DNA from: Tanypteryx hageni
Lineage: Eukaryota; Arthropoda; Insecta; Odonata; Petaluridae
NCBI GenBank assembly: GCA_028673005.1
Contig: CM054120.1
Coordinates: 54,868,057 to 54,932,056, forward strand
DNA: 64,000 nucleotides
Direction: 5' to 3'
Part shown: positions 11,022 to 23,216 of the stretch, piece after piece
Position numbering within the stretch: position 1 is the first letter of the stretch
Layout of the letters: every line of letters starts with the position of its first letter
Made by a program: the position numbers and the translations under genes
Notes under the pieces: model-generated
Databases searched by the model: none
What the model was told of the DNA's origin: nothing
What the model saw: only the letters and a program-made list of their open reading frames with translations

Positions 11022-12002
11022 TGATGGAATAATATGATCCAAAGATCCTACGCAGACAGGCATAAGTTGTAAATGTGGTAATAATTTTGAAACGAGAAAA
11101 AAGTCTACTATGACCGGGAATAGAAGCTAGATCTTCCACTTGCCGGGCGGATATTCTACCCCTGAACAATTGTAACAGAACATTTACTCTCGTTTCTGAA
11201 CACGGATGTTTCCTTGTTCGGAACGAAACTAGCCAAGCAAGTATCAAACTGCCCAACAGATGTCTTCTATGATAGACACCGAAAGAAAATCCACCCTCAC
11301 AAATGGTGAGATTGCCATGCCAAAAATGATGTAATAATATGATCCGAAGATCCTATGCAGACAGGCATAAGCTGTAAAGTTGGGAATAATGTTGAAACGA
11401 GAAAATTCTGCTATGATCGGGAATTGAACTCGGGTCTTCCACTTGCCGGTAGGATATTCTATCCCTGTTCTAACGTAGAAAATCACTTTCTCTCGTTTCT
11501 GAACGCGGATGTTTCCTTGGTTGGGACGGAACTATCCAAGCTAGTATCAAACGTCCCCAATAGTTGCCTTCTAAGAAATACATCGAAGGAAATTCCTCCA
11601 TCTCAAATGGTGAAATTGCCAAACAAGAAATTGATGGAATAATATGATCCGAAGATCCTATGCAGACAGGCATAAGCTGTAAAGGTGGGAATATATTTGA
11701 AAGGAGAAAAGTATGCTATGACCGGGAATCGAACCCGGGTCTTCCACACGCTGGGCAGATATTATACCTCTAAACTATCGTAGAAAAACACTTTCTCTGG
11801 TTTATGAACCCGGTTGTTTCCATAGTTGGGAAGGAACTAGCCAAGCTAGTATCAAACTGCCCCAACAGATGTCCTCTTAGAGATACATCGAAAGAAACTC
11901 CTACATCCCAAATGGTGATATTGCCAAACAAGAAATTGATGGAATAATATGATCCAAAGATCCTACGGAGACAGGAATAAGCTATAAATATGGGAATAAT
12001 TT
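11022..12002 (-). repeat. Inverted block 2: three tRNA-like units on the minus strand
   Basis: Same left and right junction sequences as the inverted block at 5,321-5,693, but three units long. Minus-strand tRNA-like domains are at 11,106-11,176, 11,409-11,479 and 11,714-11,784. The last is well preserved in the T-arm and anticodon arm. Confidence 0.85.
11714..11784 (-). tRNA. tRNA-like element on the minus strand, anticodon position AGC
   Basis: Within inverted block 2. Reverse complement gives loop CCAGCGT, perfect T-arm and B box, T1-type acceptor. The A run on the + strand after the domain serves as the T-run terminator for the minus strand. Confidence 0.55.
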
Positions 12003-13615
12003 CTTTCGATGCATCACTTAGAGGACATCAGTTAGGGCAGTTTCATACTAGCTTGGCAAGTACCGTCCCAACCAAGGAAACATCCGTGTTTAGAAACGAG
12101 AGAAAGATTTCTGCTACGATAGTTCAGGGGTAGAAAATCCTCCCGGCAAATGAAACACCCGGGTTTGATCCCCGGGCATAGCACACTTTTTTCTCGATTC
12201 AAAATTATTCCCAAATTTACAGCTTATGGCAGTCTGCCTAGGATCTTCGGATCATATTATTCAATCAATGTCTTTTTCGGCAATCTCACCATTTGAGGGA
12301 GAGGAGTTTCTTTCGATGTATCTCTTAGAGAACATCAGTTAGGGCAGTTTCATACTAGCTTGGCAAGTACCGTCCCAACCAAGGAAAAAACCGTGTTTAG
12401 AAACGAGAGAAAGTGTTCTGCTGCGATAGTTCAGTGGTAGAATATCTTCCCGGGATATGAATGACCCGGGTTTAATTCACGGGCATATGACACATTATTC
12501 TCGTTTTAAAATTATTCCCAATTTTACAGCTTATGCCTGTCTGCATAGGATTTTTGGATCATATTAATCCATCAATTTCTTATTTGGTAATCTCTCCATT
12601 TGAGAGGGAGGAGTTTCTTTTGATGTATATCTTAGAGGACATCTGTAGGGGAAGTTTGATACTAGCTTGGCTAGTTCCGTTCAACCAAGGAAACATCCGT
12701 GTTGAGAAAAGAGAGAAAGTGTTCTCCTACGATATTTCAGAAGTATAATATCCGTCAGGCAAGTGGAAGACCCGGGTTCGATTCCCGGTCATAGCATACT
12801 TTTTCTCATTTCAAAATTATTCCCACCTTTAGATCTTATACCTGTCTGCATAGGAAATTCGGATCATATTATTCCATCATTTTCTTGTTTGGCAATCTCA
12901 CCATTTGAGAGGTAGTAGCTTCTTTCGATGAAACTCTTAGGGGACAATTGTTGGGGACGTTTGATACAAGCTTGGCTAGATTCGTCCCAAACAAGTACAT
13001 CCGTGTTCAGATACGAGAGAATGTGTTTTTCTACGATAGTTCAGGGGTATAATATCCGCACGACAAGTGGAAGACCCGGGTTCGATTCCCGGTCACAGCA
13101 GACTTTTTTCTCGTTTCAAAATAATTGCCACCTATACAGATTATGCTTGTCTGCATAGGATTTTTGGATCACATTACTCCATCAATTTCTTGTTTTGCAA
13201 TCTCACCATTCGAGAGGGAGGATTTTCTTTCTTTGAATCTATTAGAAGACATCTGTTGGGCAGTTTTATACTAGATTAGCTAGTTCCGTCCCAACCAAGG
13301 AAACATCCGTGTTGATAAACAAGAGGACGTGTACTGCTGCGATAGTTCAGGCGAAGAATATCCGCCGGCAATTGGAAGACCCGGGTTCGATTCCAGATAA
13401 TAGCAGATTTTTACTCTTTTCAAAATTATTCCCACCTTTACAGCTTATGCCTGTCTGCATAGGATCTTCGGATCATATTATTCCATCAATTTCTTATTAT
13501 ACAATCTTTCGTTGTATCTCTTAGAGGACTTCTGTTGGGGCATTTTGATACTAGCTTGACTATTCCTGTTCCGAACAAGGAAACATACGTGTTCAGAAAC
13601 GAGAGAAAGTGTTCT

Positions 13616-13686
13616 GCTACGATAGATCAGGGGTAGAATATCCGCCCGGCAATTAGAAGACCCGGGTTCGATTCCCGGTCATAACA
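13616..13686 (+). tRNA. tRNA-like element, anticodon position GGC
   Basis: GATC-type D-stem, loop CCGGCAA, perfect T-arm, acceptor TCATAAC. The linker that follows lacks the 73-bp module. Confidence 0.55.
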
Positions 13687-13853
13687 GACTTTTTTCTCGT
13701 TTCAAAATTTTTGCCACCTTTACAGAGAGGGAGGAGTTTGTTTCTTTTGAGGTATTTCTTAGAAGACAACTATTGGGGACGTTTGATACTAGCTTGGATA
13801 GTTCCGTCCCAACCAAGGAAACAACCGCGTTTAGAAATGAGAGAAAGTGTTCT

Positions 13854-13924
13854 GCTACGATAGAACAGGGATAGAGTATCCGCCCGGAAAGTGGAAGACC
13901 AGGGTTCGATTCCAGATAATAGCA
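13854..13924 (+). tRNA. tRNA-like element, anticodon position GGA
   Basis: Loop CCGGAAA on a good anticodon stem (TCCGC/GTGGA). T-stem damaged (CAGGG/CCAGA); acceptor 3' strand TAATAGC. Repeated at 20084. Confidence 0.45.
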
Positions 13925-14393
13925 GATTTTTGCTCTTTTCAAAATTATTCCCACCTTTACAGCATATGCCTGTCTGCATAGGATCTTCGGCTCATATTAT
14001 TCCATCAAATTCTTATTATACAATCTCACCATTTGAGAGGGAGGAGTTTCTTTCGTTGTATCTCTTAGAGGACTTATGTTGGGGCATTTTGATACTAGCT
14101 TGGCTAGTTCTGTTCCGAACAAGGAAACATCCGTGATCAGAAACGAGAGAAAGTGTTCTGCTACGATAGATCAGGGGTAGAATATCCGCCCGGCAATTAG
14201 AAGACCCGGGTTCGATTCCTGGTCATAACAGACTTTTTTCTCGTTTCAAAATTTTTGCGACCTTTACAAAGAGGGAGGAGTTTCTTTCGAGGTATCTCTT
14301 AGAGAACATCTATTGGGGATGTTTGATACTAGCGTGGCTATATCCGTCCCAACCAAGGAAACATCCGTGTTCAGAAACGAGAGATATTGTTCT

Positions 14394-14464
14394 GCTACGA
14401 TAGTTCAAGGGCAGAATATCCTACCGGCAAGTGGAAGACCCGGGTTCGATTCCCGGTCATAGCA
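14394..14464 (+). tRNA. tRNA-Gly-like element, anticodon position GGC
   Basis: Third higher-order copy of the domain at 12, with one D-loop change (AAGGGCA). It is joined directly to linker of the 317 type, so one unit was lost relative to the earlier copies. Confidence 0.6.
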
Positions 14465-16644
14465 GACTTTTTTCTCGTTTCAAAATTATTCCCAATTTTA
14501 CAGATTATGCCTGTCTGCATAGGATTTTTGTGCCATATTAATACATCAATTTCTTATTTGGCAGTCTCACGATTTGAGAGGGAGGAGTTTCTTTCAATGT
14601 ATCTCTTAGAGGACATCTGTTTGGTCAGTTTGATACTAGCTTGGCTAGCTCCGTCACAACCAAGGAAACACCTTGGTTCAGAAACCAGAGAAAATGTTCT
14701 TTTACGATAGTTTAGGGGTATTGTATCTGCCCAGCATGTGGATGACTCGGGTTCGATTCCCGGACATAGCAGACTTTTTTCTCGTTTCTAAATTATTCCC
14801 ACATTTATAGCTTATGCCTGTCTCCGTAGGATCTTTGGATCATATTATTCCATCAATTTATTGTTTGGCAATATCACCATTTGAGAGGGAGGAGTTTCTT
14901 TCGATGCATTACTTAGAGGACATCAGTTAGGGCAGTTTGATACTTGCTTGGCTAGTTTCGTTCCGAACAAGGAAACATCCGTGTTCAGAAACGAGAGTAA
15001 GTGTTCTGTTACGATAGTTCAGGGGTAGAATATCCGCCCGGCAAGTGGAAGATATAGCTTCGATTCCCGGTATTAGTAGACTTTTTTCTCGTTTCACAAT
15101 TATTTCCAATTTTACAGATTATGCCTGTCTGCATAGGATTTTTGGGTCATATTAATCCATCAATTTCTTATTTGGTAATCTCACCAATTGAGAGAGAAGA
15201 GTTTCTTTCAATGTATCTCTTAGAGGACATCTGTTGGGGCAGCTTGATAATAGCTTGGCTAGTTCCGTCCCAACCAAGGAAACACCTTGGTTCAGAAACC
15301 AGAGAAAGTGTTTTTCTACGATAGTTAAGGGGTATAATATCTGCTCAGCATGTGGATGACTCGGGTTCGATTCCCGGTAATAACAGACTTTTTTCTCGTT
15401 TCAAAATTATACACACATTTACAGCTTATGCCTGTCTGCGTAGGAACTTCGGATCATATTATTCCATCATTTTCTTGTTTGGCAATCTCACCATTTGAGA
15501 GGTAGTAGATTCTTTCGATGAATTTCTTAGGGGACAATTGTTGGGGACGTTTGATACAAGCTTGGCTAGATTCGTCCCAAACAAGTACATCCGTGTTTAG
15601 ATACGTGAGAATGTGTTCTGCTACGATAGTTCAGGGTTAGAATATCCGCCCGACAAGTGGAAGACACGGGTTCGATTCCCGGTCACAGCAGACTTTTTTC
15701 TCGTTTCAAAATAATTACCTCCTATACAGATTATGCCTGTCTGCATAAGATCTTCGGATCATATTATTCCATCAATTTCTTGTTTGGCAATCTCACCATT
15801 TGAGATGTAGGAGTTTCTTTCGATGTATCTCTAAGAGGACATCTGTTGGGGCAGTTTGATACTAGCTTGGCTAGTTCCTTCCCAACTATGGAAACAACCG
15901 GGTTCAGAAACCAGAGAAAGTGTTTTTCTACGATAGTTTACAGGTATTAATATCTGCCCAGCGTGTGGAAGACCCGGGTTCGATTCCCGGTCATAGCAGA
16001 CTTTTATCTCTTTTCAAAATTATTCCCACCTTTACGGCTTACGCCTGTCTGCATAAGATCTTCGGATCATATTATTCCATCGATTTCTTCTTTTGCAATC
16101 TCACTATTCGAGAGGGAGGATTTTCTTTCGGTGAATCTATTAGAAGACATCTGTTGGGGCAGTTTGATATTAGTTTAGCTAGTTCCGTCCCAACCAAGGG
16201 AAACATCAGTGTTGATAAACGACAGGAAGTTTTCTGCTGTGATAGTTCAGGCGAAGAATATCCGCCGGCAATTGGAAGACCCGGGTTCGTTTCACGGTCA
16301 TAGCATACTTTTCTCCTTTCAAAATTATTCCCACTTTTACAGCTTATGCCTGTCTGCATAGGATCTTCGGATCATATTATTCCATTAATTTCTTGTTTGG
16401 CAATTTCACCATTTGAGATGGAGGAATTTCCTTCGATGTATTTCTTAGAAGACAACTATTGGGGACGTTTGATACTAGCTTGGATAGTTCCGTCCAAACC
16501 AAGGAAACATCCGCGTTCAGAAACGAGAGAAAGTGTTTTTCTACGTTAGAACAGGGATAGAATATCCTACCGGCAAGTGGAAGACCCGGGTTCGATTCCC
16601 GGTCATATCAGTCTTTTATCTCGTTTCAAAATTATTCCCACCTT

Positions 16645-18206
16645 TGATGGAATAATATGATCCAAAGATCCTACGCAGACAGGCATAAGTTGTAAATGTG
16701 GGAATAATTTTGAAACGAGAAAAAAGTCTAATATGACCGGGAATAGAAGCTAGATCTTCCACTTGCCGGGGCGGATATTCTACCCCTGAACAATCGTAAC
16801 AGAACATTTACTCTCGTTTCTGAACACGGATGTTTCCTTGTTCGGAACGAAACTAGCCAAGCAAGTATCAAACTGCCCAACAGATGTCTTCTATGATAGA
16901 CACCGAAAGAAAATCCACCCTCACAAATGGTGAGATTGCCATGCCAAAAATGATGTAATAATATGATCCGAAGATCCTATGCAGACAGGCATAAGCTGTA
17001 AAGTTGGGAATAATGTTGAATCGAGAAAATTCTGCTATGATCGGGAATTGAACCCGGGTCTTCCACTTGCCGGTAGGATATTCTATCCCTGTTCTAACGT
17101 AGAAAAACACTTTCTCTCGTTTCTGAACGCGGATGTTTCCTTGTTTGGGACGGAACTATCCAAGCTAGTATCAAACGTCCCCAATAGTTGTCTTCTAAGA
17201 AATACATCGAAGGAAATTCCTCCATTTCAAATGGTGAAATTGCCAAACAAGAAATTGATGGAATAATATGATCCGAAGATCCTATGCAGACATGCATAAG
17301 CTGTAAAGGTGGGAATAATTTTGAAAGGAGAAAAGTATGCTATGACCGTGAAACGAACCCGGGTCTATCAATTGCCGGCGGATATTCTTCGCCTGAACTA
17401 TCCCAGCAGAAAACTTCCTGTCGTTTATCAACACGGATGTTTCTTTGGTTGGGACGGAACTAGCTAAACTAGTATCAAACTGCCCAAACAGATGTCTTCT
17501 AATAGATTCACCGAAAGAAAATCCTCCCTCACGAATGGTGAGATTGCAAAAGAAGAAATTGATGGAATAATATGATCCGAAGATCTTATGCAGACGGGCG
17601 TAAGATGTAAAGGTGGGAATAATTTTGAAAGGAGATAAAAGTCTGCTATGACCGGGAATCGAACCCGGGTCTTCCACACGCTGGGCAGATATTATACCTC
17701 TAAAACTATCGTAGAAAAACACTATCTCTGGTTTATGAACCCGGTTGTTTCCATAGTTGGGAAGGAACTAGCCAAGCTAGTATCAAACTGCCCCAACAAA
17801 AGTCCTCTTAGAGATACATCGAAAGAAACTCCTACATCCCAAATGGTGAGATTGCCAAACAAGAAATTGACAGGCAGACAGGCATAAGCTGTAAATGTGG
17901 GAATAATTTTGAAACGAGAAAAAAGTCTACTAATACCGGGAATCGATCCACTTGCCGGGCGGATATTCTACCCCTGAACTATCGTAACAGAACACTTACT
18001 CTCGTTTCTGAACACGGATGTTTCCTTGTTCGGAACGAAACTAGCCAAGCAAGTATCAAACTGCCCTAACTGATGTCCTCTAAGTAATGCATCGAAAGAA
18101 ACTCCTCCCTCTCAAATGGTGATATTGCCAAACAAGAAATTGATGGAATAATATGATCCAAAGATCCTACGGAGACAGGCATAAGCTATAAATGTGGGAA
18201 TAATTT
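16645..18206 (-). repeat. Inverted block 3: five tRNA-like units on the minus strand
   Basis: Same junctions as the other two inverted blocks, now enclosing five units. Minus-strand domains are at 16,729-16,800 (one extra base in the anticodon stem), 17,033-17,103, 17,338-17,407, 17,644-17,715 (one extra base in the D-arm region) and 17,927-17,998 (T-arm partly deleted). Confidence 0.85.
17927..17998 (-). pseudogene. tRNA-like remnant with partly deleted T-arm, minus strand
   Basis: The sequence runs from the discriminator end through GGGAATCGATCC directly into the anticodon arm, losing most of the variable region and the 5' T-stem strand. The B box is truncated. Confidence 0.55.
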
Positions 18207-18285
18207 CTTTCGATGCATCACTTAGAGGACATCAGTTAGGGGCAGTTTCATACTAGCTTGGCAAGTACCGTCCCAACCAAGGAAA

Positions 18286-18345
18286 CATCCGTGTTTAGAA
18301 ACGAGAGAAAGATTTATCCGTGTTTAGAAACGAGAGAAAGATTTC
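18286..18345. repeat. Short tandem duplication upstream of a tRNA-like domain
   Basis: ATCCGTGTTTAGAAACGAG plus the following GAGAAAGATTT occurs twice in direct succession just before the domain at 18,347. The unit before it is lengthened accordingly. Not seen at the paralogous positions 5,804 or 12,113. Confidence 0.8.
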
Positions 18346-21300
18346 TGCTACGATAGTTCAGGGGTAGAAAATCCTCCCGGCAAATGAAACACCCGGGTTT
18401 GATTCCCGGGCATAGCACACTTTTTTCTCGATTCAAAATTATTCCCAAATTTACAGCTTATGGCTGTCTGCCTAGGATCTTCGGATCATATTATTCAACC
18501 AATGTCTTTTTTGGCAATCTCACCATTTGAGGAAGAGGAGTTTCTTTCGATGTATCTCTTAGAGAACATCAGTTAGGGCATTTTCTTACTAGCTTGGCAA
18601 GTACCGTCCCAACCAAGGAAACATCCGTGTTTAGAAACGAGAGAAAGTGTTCTGCTGCGATAGTTCAGTGGTAGAATATCTTCCCGGGATATGAATGACC
18701 CGGGTTTAATTCACGGGCATATGGCACATTTTTCTCGTTTTAAAATTATTCCCAATTTTACAGCTTATGCCTGTCTGCATAGGATTTTTGGATCATATTA
18801 ATCCATCAATTTCTTATTTGGTAATCTCTCCATTTGAGAGGGAGGAGTTTGTTTTGATGTATATCTTAGAGGACATCTGTAGGGGCAGTTTGATACTAGC
18901 TTGGCTAGTTCCGTTCAACCAAGGAAACATCCGTGTTGAGAAAAGAGAGAAAGTGTTCTCCTACGATATTTCAGAAGTATAATATCCGTCAGGCAAGTGG
19001 AAGACCAGGGTTCGATTCCCGGTCATAGCATACATTTTCTCATTTCAAAATTATTCCCACCTTTAGATCTTATACCTGTCTGCATAGGAAATTCGTATCA
19101 TATTATTCCATCATTTTCTTGTTTGGCAATCTCACCATTTGAGAGGTAGTAGTTTCTTTCGATGAAACTCTTAGGGGACAATTGTTGGGGACGTTTGATA
19201 CAAGCTTGGCTAGATTCGTCCCAAACAAGTACATCCGTGTTCAGATACGTGAGAATGTGTTTTGCTACGATAGTTCAGGGGTATAATATCCGCACGACAA
19301 GTGGAAGACCCGGGTTCGATTCCCGGTCACAGCAGCCTTTTTTCTCGTTTCAAAATAATTGCCACCTATACAGATTATGCTTGTCTGCATAGGATTTTTG
19401 GATCACATTACTCCATCAATTTCTTGTTTTGCAATCTCACCATTCGAGAGGGAGGATTTTCTTTCTTTGAATCTATTAGAAGACATCTGTTGGGCAGTTT
19501 TATACTAGATTAGCTAGTTCCGTCCCAACCAAGGAAACATCCGTGTTGATAAACGAGAGGAAGTGTACTGCTGCGATAGTTCAGGCGAAGAATATCCGCC
19601 GGCAATTGGAAGACCCGGGTTCGATTCCAGATAATAGCAGATTTTTACTCTTTTCAAAATTATTCCCACCTTTACAGCTTATGCCTGTCTGCATAGGATC
19701 TTCGGATCATATTATTCCATCAATTTCTTATTATACAATCTTTCGTTGTATCTCTTAGAGGACTTCTGTTGGGGCATTTTGATACTAGCTTGACTATTCC
19801 TGTTCCGAACAAGGAAACATACTTGTTCAGAAACGAGAGAAAGTGTTCTGCTGCGATAGATCAGGGGTAGAATATCCGCCCGGCAATTAGAAGACCCGGG
19901 TTTGATTCCCGGTCATAACAGACTTTTTTCTCGTTTCAAAATTTTTGCCACCTTTAATGAGAGGGAGGAGTTTCTTTCGAGGTATTTCTTAGAAGACAAC
20001 TATTGGGGACGTTTGATACTAGCTTGGATAGTTCCGTCCCAACCAAGGAAACAACCGCGTTTAGAAATGAGAGAAAGTGTTCTGCTACGATAGAACAGGG
20101 ATAGAGTATCCGCCCGGAAAGTGGAAGACCAGGGTTCGATTCCAGATAATAGCAGATTTTTGCTCTTTTCAAAATTATTCCCACCTTTACAGCTTATGCC
20201 TGTCTGCATAGGATCTTCGGCTCATATTATTCCATCAAATTCTTATTATACAATCTCACCATTTGAGAGGGAGGAGTTTCTTTCGTTGTATCTCTTAGAG
20301 GACTTCTGTTGGGGCATTTTGATACTAGCTTGGCTAGTTCTGTTCCGAACAAGGAAACATCCCCGTTCAGAAACGAGAGAAAGTGTTCTGCAACGTTAGA
20401 ACCGGGATAGAATATCCTACCGGCAAGTGGAAGACCCGGGTTCGATTCCCGGTCATAGCAGACTTTTTTCTCGTTTCAAAATTATTCCCAATTTTACAGA
20501 TTATGCCTGTCTGCATAGGATTTTTGTGACATATTAATCCATCAATTTCTTATTTGGCAGTCTCACGATTTGAGAGGGAGGAGTTTCTTTCAATATATCT
20601 CTTAGAGGACATCTGTTTGGTCAGTTTGATACTAGCTTGGCTAGCTCCGTCCCAACCAAGGAAACACCTTGGTTCAGAAACCAGAGAAAGTGTTCTTTTA
20701 CGATAGTTAAGGGGTATTGTATCTGCCCAGCATGTGGATGACTCGGGTTCGATTCCCGGTCATAGCAGACTTTTTTCTCGTTTCTAAATTATTCCCACAT
20801 TTATAGCTTATGCCTGTCTCCGTAGGAACTTTGGATCATATTATTCCATCAATTTCTTGTTTGGCAATATCACCATTTGAGAGGGAGGAGTTTCTTTCGA
20901 TGCATTACTTAGAGGACATCAGTTAGGGCAGTTTGATACTTGCTTGGCTAGTTTCGTTCCGAACAAGGAAACATCCGTGTTCAGAAACGAGAGTAAGTGT
21001 TCTGTTACGATAGTTTAGGGGTAGAATATCCGCCCGGCAAGTGGAAGATATAGCTTCGATTCCCGGTATTAGTAGACTTTTTTCTCGTTTCAAAATTATT
21101 TCTAATTTTACAGATTATGCCTGTCTGCATAGGATTTTTGGGTCATATTAATCCATCAATTTCTTATTTGGTAATCTCACGATTTGAGAGGGAAGAGTTT
21201 CTTTCAATGTATCTCTTTGAGGACATCTGTTGGGGCAGCTTGATAATAGCTTGGCTAGTTCCGTCCCAACCAAGGAAACACCTTGGTTCAAAAACCAGAG

Positions 21301-22838
21301 AAAGTGTTTTTCTACGATAGTTAAGGGGTATAATATCTGCTCAGCATGTGGATGACTCGGGTTCGATTCCCGGTAATAACAGACTTTTTTCTCGTTTCAA
21401 AATTATACCCACATTTACAGCTTATGCCTGTCTGCGTAGGAACTTCGGATCATATTATTCCATCATTTTCTTGTTTGGCAATCTCACCATTTGAGAGGTA
21501 GTAGATTCTTTCGATGAATCTCTTAGGGGACAATTGTTGGGGACGTTTGATACAAGCTTGGCTAGATTCGTCCCAAACAAGTACATCCGTGTTTAGATAC
21601 GTGAGAATGTGTTCTGCTACGATAGTTCAGGGTTAGAATATCCGCCCGACAAGTGGAAGACACGGGTTCGATTCCCGGTCACAGCAGACTTTTTTCTCGT
21701 TTCAAAATAATTACTTCCTATACAGATTATGCCTGTCTGCATAAGATCTTCGGATCATATTATTCCATCAATTTCTTGTTTGGCAATCTCACCATTTGAG
21801 ATGTAGGAGTTTCTTTCGATGTATCTCTAAGAGGACATCTGTTGGGGCAGTTTGATACTAGCTTGGCTAGTTCCTTCCCAACTATGGAAACAACCGGGTT
21901 CAGAAACCAGAGAAAGTGTTTTTCTACGATAGTTTAGAGGTATAATATCTGCCCAGCGTGTGGAAGACCCGGGTACGATTCCCGGTCATAGCAGACTTTT
22001 ATCTCTTTTCAAAATTATTCCCACCTTTACAGCTTACGCCTGTCTGCATAAGATCTTCGGATCATATTATTCCATCAATTTCTTCTTTTGCAATCTCACC
22101 ATTCGAAAGGGAGGATTTTCTTTCGGTGAATCTATGAGAAGACATCTGTTGGGGCAGTTTGATACTAGTTTAGCTAGTTCCGTCCCAACCAAGGAAACAT
22201 CCGTGTTGATAAACGACAGGAAGTTTTCTGCTGGGATAGTTCATGCGAAGAATATCCGCCGGCAAGTGGAAGACCCGGGTTCGTTTCACGGTCATAGCAT
22301 ACTTTTCTCCTTTCAAAATTATTCCCACCTTTACAGCTTATGCCTGTCTGCATAGGATCTTCGGATCATATTATTCCATCAATTTATTGTTTGGCAATTT
22401 CACCATTTGAGATGGAGGAATTTCCTTCGATGTATTTCTTAGAAGACAACTATTGGGGACGTTTGATACTAGCTTGGATAGTTCCGTCCCAACCAAGGAA
22501 ACATCCGCGTTCAGAAACGAGAGAAAGTGTTTTTCTACGTTAGAACAGGGATAGAATATCCTACCGGCAAGTGGAAGACCCGGGTTCAATTCCCGATCAT
22601 AGCAGAATTTTCTCGTTTCAACATTATTCCCAACTTTACAGCTTATGCCTGTCTGCATAGGATCTTCGGATCATATTATTACATCAATTTTTGGCTTGGC
22701 AATCTCACCATTTGTGAGGGTGGATTTTCTTTCGGTGTCTATCATAGAAGACATCAGTTAGGGCAGTTTCATACTAGCTTGGCAAGTACCGTCCCAACCA
22801 AGGAAACATCCGTGTTTAGAAACGAGAGAATGTGTTCA

Positions 22839-22909
22839 GCTACGATAGTTCAGGGGTAGAATATCCTCCCGGCAAATGAAAGACCCGGGTTCGATTCCCG
22901 GGCATAGCA
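22839..22909 (+). tRNA. tRNA-like element with broken anticodon stem
   Basis: Acceptor GCTACGA/GCATAGC, D-arm intact, T-arm perfect; TCCTC faces ATGAA around loop CCGGCAA. A and B boxes are intact. Confidence 0.5.
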
Positions 22910-23145
22910 AACTTTTTTCTCGATTCAAAATTATTCCCAAATTTACAGCTTATGGCTCTCAGCATAGAATCTTCAGATCATATTATTCAATCAATGTATT
23001 TTTCGGCAATCTCACCATTTGAGGGAAAAGAGTTTCTTTCGATGTATCTCTTAGAGGACATCAGTTAGGGCAGTTTCATACTAGCTTGGCAAGTACCGTC
23101 CCAACAAAGGAAACATCCGTGTTTAGAAACGAGAGAAAGTGTTCT

Positions 23146-23216
23146 GCTACGATCGTTCAGGGGTAGAATATCCTGCCGGCAAATGAAAGACCCGGGTTTG
23201 ATTCCCGGGAATAACA
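23146..23216 (+). tRNA. tRNA-like element, loop CCGGCAA
   Basis: Position 9 is C (TC instead of TA after the acceptor strand), T-loop TTTGATT, acceptor 3' strand GAATAAC. Flanks GAAACGAGA (23,126-23,134) and TCTCGTTTC (23,225-23,233) are perfectly complementary. Confidence 0.45.

Larger units (their letters stand above)
12003..16644 (+). repeat. Tandem array block A3: 16 tRNA-like units
   Basis: Domain starts at 12113, 12420, 12726, 13030, 13336, 13616, 13854, 14160, 14394, 14701, 15008, 15315, 15620, 15927, 16236 and 16540. Linkers starting near 13,687 and 14,231 lack the 73-bp module, giving short units. The domain at 15927 has one extra base in the D-arm region. Position 14,383 starts another copy of the sequence found at 1 and 7,231. 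Confidence 0.93.
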
